Assembly: GCA_946811185.2 (NCBI GenBank)
Contig: OX328104.1
Coordinates: forward strand, 10,055,918-10,119,917
Direction: 5' to 3'
DNA: 64,000 bases
Source: Hippopus hippopus
Lineage: Eukaryota > Mollusca > Bivalvia > Cardiida > Cardiidae
Position 1 is the first letter of the stretch. Every line of letters starts with the position of its first letter. The translations under genes and the position numbers were made by a program. Positions 34,001 to 44,024 of the stretch are shown here, one piece after another. The notes beneath the pieces were generated by a model. That model had not been told where the DNA came from. It searched no databases and worked only from the letters and a program-made list of their open reading frames with translations.

Positions 34001-37000
34001 TGCTTAAGTCAAATTTCTGAAAATACATTTTGCAGATTTGAATTTATTCAAAGAAAAAAAAAAATAAGATACTACTTCTAGTTGTTTGTAAAGTTTAATT
34101 CTTGCAGATTCTGTTGTTTCCACCATAAGTGTTAGATCAGATCGTTCAACATGCACCTGAGGTCCTCTAATATCCATAGATATATATGCTCTGGAAGGAA
34201 AACAGTGGCATAAAGGCAGCTGAAGTTGTGAATGTCCCTTCAAGGCTTAAAAGAATACCATTTCCAAACAAGAGGGCCAAGATGGCCCTGTATCGCTCCA
34301 CTGGCTTTTTAACCCTTTACCACACAAATCGAAGTGTTAATGACCCTGAAAGAGAAGGCTTTCAAAAAAACATCCTGAGAAAAGGACATGTTGTAAGCCA
34401 TTTCCCTTGATTAATGTTTAAATTGAAGTGACAATATTTTGAAGCCCATGTTAAACTTGCGATCCCTGGAATGAAGGCAATTTTGACCCCAGACCTACAA
34501 TATGAAACTAGAATGTGTGGTTATAAACAAAAAGATTTTTTAATCTTGCCCAATAAAAAGTCATGTAAAACAAGTTTGCTGAATAAAAGGCCCTGTAAAA
34601 TATGTGATCCATGACACAGGTTTATCAAGTTTTCACTATAAAAGCCAATGTAAAACTTGTGACCCCTGGTGTGGAGTCAAACTTGACCCCCAAAGTTAAA
34701 ATTTGGGCCCTCTTGGTAGAGGCCCATTATATAAAGTTACATGCAAAATTTGGTAGCCCTAGGCCTAAATATGGCTATGTACAAGTAGATTATTAAAGTT
34801 TCCTTATATAAGACCATGTAGAACTTGTGACCCCCTGGGGTGGGGCTACATTTGACCCCCTGGGCTATAATTTGGGCACCCTTGATAGAGACCCCCTAGA
34901 TAAAGCTAAATGCAAAATTTGATAGCCCTAGCCCTTATAGCTAGATGCGAAAGATTTTCCTATATAAGCCCGTCCATGTAAAACATGTTACCCCCCGGAG
35001 CGAAGTCAAATTTGACCCTCGGCTATAATTTGGACACCCTTGGTACAGGTCCACTAGATAAAGCTACATGCCAAATTTGGTCGCCCTAGGCCCCATGGCT
35101 AGGTCAAAGAAGAATTTTAAAGTTCTCCCTATATAAGCCCATCTAAAACTTGTTATATAAGCCCATGTAAAACTTGTTACCCCCGGGCAGGGCCTAATTT
35201 GACCCCAGGGCTATAATTTGAACAATCTTGGCAGAGGTCCACTAGATAAAGCTACATGCCAAATTTGGTAGCTCTAGGCCCTATGGCTAGGTAGAAGAGG
35301 AATTTTAAAGTTCTCCCTAAATAAGCCCATGTATAACTTGTAACCCCCGGGGCGGGGCCAATTTTGACCCCAGGGCTATAAATTGAAGAAACTTGGTAGA
35401 GGTCCACTAGATAAAGTTACATGCCAAATTTGGTAGCCCTTGGCCTTACGGTTTCCGACAAGAAGATTTTCAAAGATTTTCAAAATTTTTCAGTTTTGTT
35501 GCCATGGCAACCAGAGTTTTTGAAGGAATTAAATTCTTTCAAGAAATTCTGAAGAGGACCATGGCAGGATCATTTCTGTGAAGTTTCATCAAAATTGGAT
35601 GGGTAGTTTCAGAGAAGAAGACGTTTTAAAAAAAAGTTAATGCACGGACGGACGGACGACGGACAACAGGCCATGACATAAGCCCGCTGGCTTTCGGCCA
35701 GTGGAGCTAATAAAAACTTATTAATGTAGATTCAGCCAGCCACCCTAAACTCTTTACCAAACAACAAAATTTTAGACTGGTCCAAACTGAAAGCATTTGC
35801 AGATGACATTTAAATCTGACTGAAAAATTGAAATTTGCCTTGGGAAGGGTAGAAAACAAGATGGGAAAAGGAGAAAATGCTGGTTACCAGCATTTTCTCC
35901 TTTTCCCACCATGTTTTCAAAAGGTTTTCTCAGGGGCGTTAAAAGTTGGGAGTGTGTGGTAAAATGTTAAAACATTGCAGCATATTGACCATTTAATCCT
36001 TTTTCCAGAAGTGAGGATATGATTTTGTTGATTTTACTTCTTCTCCTTTGCTTACTTTCTTTATCTTAGTGACTTACTGTTTATTTCATAACCTATACTG
36101 TACAAAAACAACTTTTCATGCCCTACAGCTTTGAAGAACAGTGCTGGAAAGAAGCAACTGCTTGTAGCAAGTACTTTGTACTTTGTAGCAAGTACGTTGT
36201 TTTCCATTCTGTTGTAAATGATATTTTCCTTTCCTTCAAATGTGAGTCGTTTGGTTAATTTTCATAACAGTTTGGTAGGTCTTAAAATAAACTTTAACCC
36301 TTTTCTAAACAATCCTGAAGTCTAAAGATCCTGAATTCTAAAGCCCCTGAGGAATAAAACTTTTGAACAAATATTGTAGAAAGGAGAAAGATCTGATAAC
36401 CTGCTTCTTCACAACAAAAGTCCTTCATTTGAGAAAATTTTAATAAAATTGCTTTTCTGCAAATGCTTTCAATTTGGACAGGGCTAAAATTACATACTTT
36501 TCCAGTTTGAAAGCATTTACAGATGACACATGTAGCTCTAGAGAGGATATATGGCTGTGAAGAAGTAGAAACTATTGTGAGAAGAGGAGAAAACGCTGGT
36601 TACCATCTTTTTCTCCTTTTCCAAAACTGTTTTCAATCTTTTGTCCCCAGGGTAATTCAATCTCAGGGATGTAGTATGGTCACTTTTCATGTGACTAGGC
36701 TGTAGAGCCGATCTATCTACCTGTGTCATGGTTCATTGGTCAATTCCCACCAAATCAGCCACACGGCTCTTTCTATATGTTGCAAAAGGTTATTCGTATG
36801 TTCCCCTACTTCATACACAAATGTTTTCTGAAGGTAAGTGCTTCAAAGAATAATGTAATAAAACACAAAAATTAATAAAATACATGTAAAAGCTGTGTCA
36901 CCTGCACTTATCTGCAAGCCATTTTAGAGCATTTTCCACTTCAAGTAACACTGTCCCACGAGAACTTAATGCATCATTCAAAACTAGAACCTGTAAAATA

Positions 37001-40000
37001 ACACAAGGAACAACAACATTTAGAACTATGATAATGAGAAATGGGCTCATCACCACCAGCCTTTTTTCATCTTGCAGCTTGAAACTTTTGAAAGTATTGC
37101 ATCAAAAGGAGAAACTGCTCCTTATGACAAAATATTTTCACATGAATTTATGCATAAAACCTTAGAACATGTTGATAATCAATACTTGTGAGGATAATCA
37201 ATCATTCCAAGGACGTTTTAATGGTTTTCTGCAGCAAAATGTCTCTTTCTTTTCAACTACTACATCTTTTATCTTTGAGTGAAATTTCTCTCCCTATTTG
37301 TCAAGTACCTATTATCTCATGTACGTAAGATAAATATGAGCCATGCTCTCTAAAAAGGGGGTTTAATGCATTTGCAAAATTTTTTACCAAAGCCAGCCTA
37401 TGCATTCACTCAGGCTTACTTGTGTTGAAGCTATTTTGCTATTGGTAAATTTTCTGCATGACAAAGGACCACTCTACCTCATGTTTCAGTCGGTATTTAG
37501 ACAAAATAATTTTATGGATTTCTAATTACGTAATGACTTACTTGTTACAATGTATCACAGAGATACTTTGAAAGTTTTACAGACTCTACTGTCAGAAGGC
37601 AGAGAGGCTCAATGCGTAAGAGGTCACCAAAAACTGTAACCCTTTATAAGACAAGAAAATTTTAGCCTTGTCCAAATTGAAAGCATGTGCAGGTGACAAT
37701 TTCAATGTGGCTAAAATGGTGCAGTTTTTCTTTGATATGGTAGAAAATACTGTGGGAAAAGGAGAAATTGTCGGTTACCAGCATTTTCTCCTTTTTACCA
37801 GAATGTTTCCAACAAGGCTTCTTTCCCAGGGTTGTTAAAAGGTGGCATTGTGCAGTAAAGGGTTAAGGTCACAGGTTAAAATAAGTTGTCATGGCACATT
37901 TTTAGCAATCTGGGATGAGGATACATGTACTTAATTTTCTTCCACTGATTGAACAGTTACATCTTTTACCTTTACCGAACGACAAAATCTTGGACTTATC
38001 CAAATTGAAGGTTTCTGCAGAAGATAAAATAAATGTGACTGAAAAATTTAAATCAGTTTTGGGTAGGGTAGAAAATTTTGCAGGAAAAAGGAGAAAATGC
38101 TAGTTATCATCATTTTCCCACTTTTCCCCACAATGTTTTTAATGTTTTCTTAGGATCATTAAAAGTCCGGACTGTGTGTAAAAGCGTTAACTCTTTACCA
38201 GATTTTCCTTCACATATGCAACAATTGCAGAGCTCCAGATACTGGGAGAGAGGGATGGGGTGTTAACTTTTTACTAAAGGACAAAGTTTTTGGCTTGACC
38301 AAATTGAAAGCACTTTCAGAAGACAAATTCAAATATACAATCTAGTTTAAAATATCATTTCTGTCTTTGGAATGGTAAAAAACATTATGGAAAGATGATA
38401 AAATGCTGGTTAACCGCATTTTCTCCTTTTCCCATGATGTTTTCAAAGGCCTTATACTTCAGTGTCCTTAAAGCATCGGATTGTGTGGTAATGGGTCAAA
38501 TGCAAGCATAACATCTCCATCAAAACTTACGTTGTGGGTATTCATTACAATGGTCTCACTAGGTCTCATTAGGTCAGTTCTAAAGAATTCGCACAACTAG
38601 ACTTTTAGTTTAGAAGAAATGTGACACTGCTTTCTGAGTCCCAAAATATAACCCTTACATGTAACTCTGATGCAAGTGAGGAAGAAATGAGAGATTTTTT
38701 TTTATCACATAACCTCCCTTGTTTTCAGTATAATATACCCATTATGAATTTTCTTATCTTATACATGTTTGATATCACAATTCTGTGACATTTTGTATGT
38801 ATTTCATAGAAGTGAATGGGTTTTATGGATGTTACTGCGGGTGCATAGATCTATAGATGGTTTTGCATCTTCTAATCTATAATTTGTGAAATATTGTTAT
38901 TTGATAAAAAGAATCTAATAATTGTTGGCGTTTGAGATAAAATTCTATTAAACCCGTAAAGAAAAAATATTATTGAGCTCACCAAAGGCTCGCTTAATAA
39001 CATTTTCCCTAGACTTGTTTAATAAAATTTTATCTCAAATACCAACTCATGTCAGATCCTATAGATCTGTAGAGATTACTGTTTGTCAGTTATTATCACT
39101 CTTACCTGTCTCTCCAGTTGTATAACTTGGGATTTCAGCAAGACAACTCTTCTCTCATCATATCTTTCATGACTGTTTTCCTTTACCAGCTGATTGTACA
39201 AAGATCTATGACATGAAAGAGTTCAACAAATGTTAGTTTGCAATTTTACCCCTATCCTGCTAAATAAGTAAAATAAAACTTTCAAGCTGATAGCGAAAAC
39301 CCAAATTTTGCTAATTTAAAGTTATTTTGGGGGAAAATATCTCTTTATCGAACAGTGTAGATTGAAGATCAGGCTGCACATTTTGTGCAGTCTGATCTTC
39401 ATCTATACTGTCCGCAAAAGGTCCCTGAGTCCCACTTAGCAACCCAAGGGTTGAAAATAATACTTCAGTCAAATTCTGAGTGCAAAAGTATCTTACATTT
39501 GAATAAGCAACAATGATACTGAAACTGCCTTGAAAGGCTGACCTCATAACCCTATCCAAGACATTTGATAGCCAAGAAAATTTATCAAACCTAGTGTGCA
39601 TTATGAACAAAAAAAAAAGATCAAATTCAAGGGAGATAATTTTCATAGCTCAACTATGTACCAAATGACAATACTTTAGACAGGTCTAATTTTAAAGCTC
39701 TTGCAGACGAAAAAATTCATATGGCACAAATGATAGGGTTTGTATCAGATAGTCTTGAAAACATTGTGGGAAAAGGAGAAAATGCTGGTTACCAGCATTT
39801 TCTCCTTTTCCCTCAATGTTTTCAAAAGGCCTACTTCTAAGGGTCGGTAAAACTCAAGATTTTGTTGTAAAGAGTTAATTCTTTACCAAACCATCCCAAG
39901 GATTTGAAAACCCATATTATGTTCTGTGTAGGTCCTTCAACTCGGGTTTTTCTCTGATCTCTATCTACATCATTCTCTAACTACACTTGTGTCTAGCACT

Positions 40001-43000
40001 CCAAAGGTTCATCTCACAGTGTATATTTAATATTAGCCATGCACTGTGAAAAGGGTGTTTAACTCATTTTACCTAATGACAAAATTTTTAGACTAGTCCA
40101 AATTCAAAGCATTTACAGAATGACAACATTAACATGACTCAAAAATTGAAATTTGTTTTGGGAAGAGTAGAAAACATTGTGGGTAAAGGAGAATATGCTG
40201 GTTACCAGCATTTTCTCCTTTTCCCACAATGTTTTCAAAAGCTTTCTCTTTCAGGGTTGTTAAAAGTCAGAATTGTATGGTAAAGGGTTAATGAATCTCT
40301 GTGATGCATTCTACCAAGCATGTCATTATGTAGTTATGGATCCATAAAATCAATTTTGTCTAACAACCGATTGCATCAGGATGTAGAATGGTCTGTGGAC
40401 ATCCAAAAAATTTACAAATAGCAAAAAGTTTCAATCCAAGTGTGCCTGCACAGACTGCGCAGGTTGACATAGGTCGATACCTCTTGTACATGCATTAAGT
40501 CCTCTTTTCACAGTGCATGGCTCATATATATATATAACACAGAAATGCCTTGTGACATAACAAAGGAAATAATCTCTGTATGAGCTTCTCCACTGGATTA
40601 GTAAATGATAATGGCATACTGTGCATACAATAGTATGAGGTCATTGAACATACCTGGGTACAGTTCTGAATTCTATTGGATGAGTACATTGCAGAACTGG
40701 TCTATATTTTGGACAAGGTGACTAAACCTACTGGTTCTGCAGTGCACAAGTTCAATTCAATTCAGTCTTGTACAAAAGAATGTGAAATGATCTCTTTATT
40801 TCACACTCAATGAAGAAACAGTGAGCTATTTCATTGCAATTAACAAATAGAATGAAAGAAATTGTGGCTTTATTTCATGCTTCTTCGTAGTTTATTGGGA
40901 AATATTGGTGGAATAAAAGGTTTGATAATTCATGGTTACAGCCATTAAAATTCAACATACATGTTTCCCTAACTCTTGTATTAAAGGTGGAAACAGTAGT
41001 TTCCACACACTAGTTACTAGGTAAACAATGCGTGCTTTATGTAATACTGTAATGCATTATTATGTGTGGGAGGTGTGGAAGTCCCAACAAAAAAGAGGTT
41101 AGAAGCATGAAATAAATAGAATTGAATTTTCTCAGTGAAAGATTGGAATTCATTTCATCTCATGAATATCATGGATAATATTTTCACTCTTGGCTGCACC
41201 AATTATGAAATATTACTGAAGATGTTCACTTGATGAAATAAGTTTTGATTTTTCACCAAAAAAACCCCCCAAATATCCTCTATATAAATTACATTAAGTA
41301 GATTAATGACTATGGAATTTTGAAGATTACTCTTCCATCTGAATATCTATATTCCAAGCTTTGTTCTGAAAGATACTCTAGCTTCTTTCTGAAAAATAAT
41401 ATGCCTAGATCTGCAAATCACATTTAAGGACTCTACATAGTCCAGTATGGATTCAGGTATTTTGCACTCACATGGTATTATTACATTAATTCGTTGGTCT
41501 TAATGATGTAGGTGTGACATAAAACATACTACACAATTGAATTTGATTTCCCCAATTTCTTTTCACATTCAACAAAGTTATAAGGACCTTTGTTTTCCCC
41601 ATTAATTAAGGAAAAGATAAAACACACACACACCTTAAATCAGCTAAATCCTTCTTCAGTTTTTGATTCTCTTGCTTCAGATGCTGAAAAGTAAACAAGA
41701 CTCAATTGTGAAAAATTAAATAACAGATCAAATACACTTTGCAATAACCCTTTGCCAAACAATCCAGTGTTTTAAAGAACATAAAAAAGAAGCCTTTTGA
41801 AAACAAGGTGGGAGATGGAGAACATGCTGGTAACTAGAAAAAGTCTCGAAGTAAGGTTGTCTTTTCCCATGCTCAAATTTAGCTTCTAGCACAAGAATGA
41901 ACAGTAATGCTGCTGCCCTTGAGTATGCATGATTCAAGCAGAATTTATGGATATGCATGTATATATCCACTTCAAGAACAGTTAAACTTTTCTGGTTATC
42001 AAACATTTTTGGTAATCAGTACGTCATTTATACCATAGGATGGTCCTGGCTGGTACGGCGGTACTTAATTTTGTCGAAAATGTACTACAAGAGAGAGAAT
42101 TCACATGTGTTATTTTCCAATACTGTGATAAACTATTGCATGTAAAGTTACAATTAATGTTTTATCAAAGCTTAAGTCATGTTTTTCAGACAAAAATATC
42201 TATGTCCAGCTACCCTGTTGACTGCAGGTGGTCTAAAGGTACCTTCAGTCTGAAGGTGTCTGCTCCGATGCTAATTTTTTGACTGGTCTTCGCGAAGACC
42301 AGTCAAAAAATTAGCATCGGAGCAGACAACTTCAGACTGAAGGTAGTCTAAAGGGAGTCCACTATGGTACCGCCGTAACTCCTTTATTTTGGAAATAAAG
42401 CGTAATTATTTTCAAAACACAAAGGAAAATTGTGTTTTATTATTGCAATTTGTGTGTATTGAAAATAAGTTAACAGTAATGAAGACATGTCTGATATTAT
42501 TATACCAATGCGATGCAAAAACACTTCTGCTTTCAATTTGATAGAGTAATCAGTGGATAGGTGATCTACGTATGCAAATTAGGTAATTTTTGGATTACCG
42601 CAGCATCATCAATGATGCGGAATGCTGGAGAAATCGTCCCCTGAAGAAATCATCCCCAAACTGCTTGGGGACGATTTCTCTGGAGAATTCGTCCCCTGGG
42701 GACAATTTCTCTGGTGAAATCATCCCCATATCAAATTTTGGTGAAATGCTCCCCATATTCAAAATTCATATACAATTTTGCTATTAAAGTTGTCTTTGAA
42801 AATATATTTGAAGTTTTATTTTTACTTTAGTATTTACTTTGTGTTATGGTTTTCTTGATGCAAGAGCTATTTAATTACACTGTCATTGTTTATACAACAA
42901 ATTTCAGACTAACAGGTTGCAGTTCACACCTGTCACAGGTATGTAGCTAACGAATGTAGGACGTTTTGGCCACAGACGTTTTGGCCAGGACGTTTTGGCA

Positions 43001-43987
43001 AGGACGTTTTGGCCACGGACGTTTTGGCCAGCTAAACATACAAAGTAGGATGTTTTAGCCAAATATTAATTTTGTGAATTTTCGCCTCAATAAATGTGAT
43101 TTAAAAACATTGTAAGAGAATGAGAAATTAATATATTTGACATATATGGATTATTGGGTTAATTTATTTTAAATTTATTATTGAAATTATAAATTAGTAA
43201 CTTCTTTATTTTTTACTTGATTAGTGTTACTAAATAGAATTACTTACTGTCAAGTGTTATTTTGCTTTTTATACTCAACCACATGGATGAAATTGTATTT
43301 GATGATTGCTTCAATTGCCAATTATCAACTCTGTCATTATTAAAAATGATTGAACAATAACTTAAAATTTGTATTTGCAACAATAAGTTGCAACAAAGTA
43401 TAAAAAATCTAAGCAGTTTGTTATAAAAGATTGCAAATCAAAATCAAAGTATGTTTTAGCCATATGTTGTTTTAAAGCAAAAATTGCATGAATGTGCTCT
43501 TCTGCTTCAAAAAGTGTATACTTAAAAGCATAGAAAGTTCATTTATTGCATTTTCTGTGTTAAAAAGCATTTGGCCAAAACGTCCTACTTTGCACATTTA
43601 GCTGGCCAAAATGTCTGTGGCCAAAATGTCTGTGGCCAAAACGTCCTGGCCAAAACGTCCATGGCCAAAACGTCCGTCCACCTTAGCTAACACCTGTAAG
43701 ATTTTTTTTTTTTCTGTTTGTTTGAATTTGATTTTAAACTAGTTATGAAATATATGTTTGTATAACAGCAGTCATTCGGCTATTTTACGTTTTACGTGAT
43801 TTTAATACTATGATAATGAGTCCGCATCTCTCTATCTATCTATCAATCCATCTCATTTGACATAGGTTCTTGTTTCATGTAACGTGGTTGTCCGTTCGTC
43901 AATCTGTCTGTCTGTCTGTCTGTCTCTCTCTCCATCCATCTCATTCGACATAGGTTCTTGTTTCATGTATGGTGGTTTTCCGTTCGT

Positions 43988-44024
<37 letters not shown>

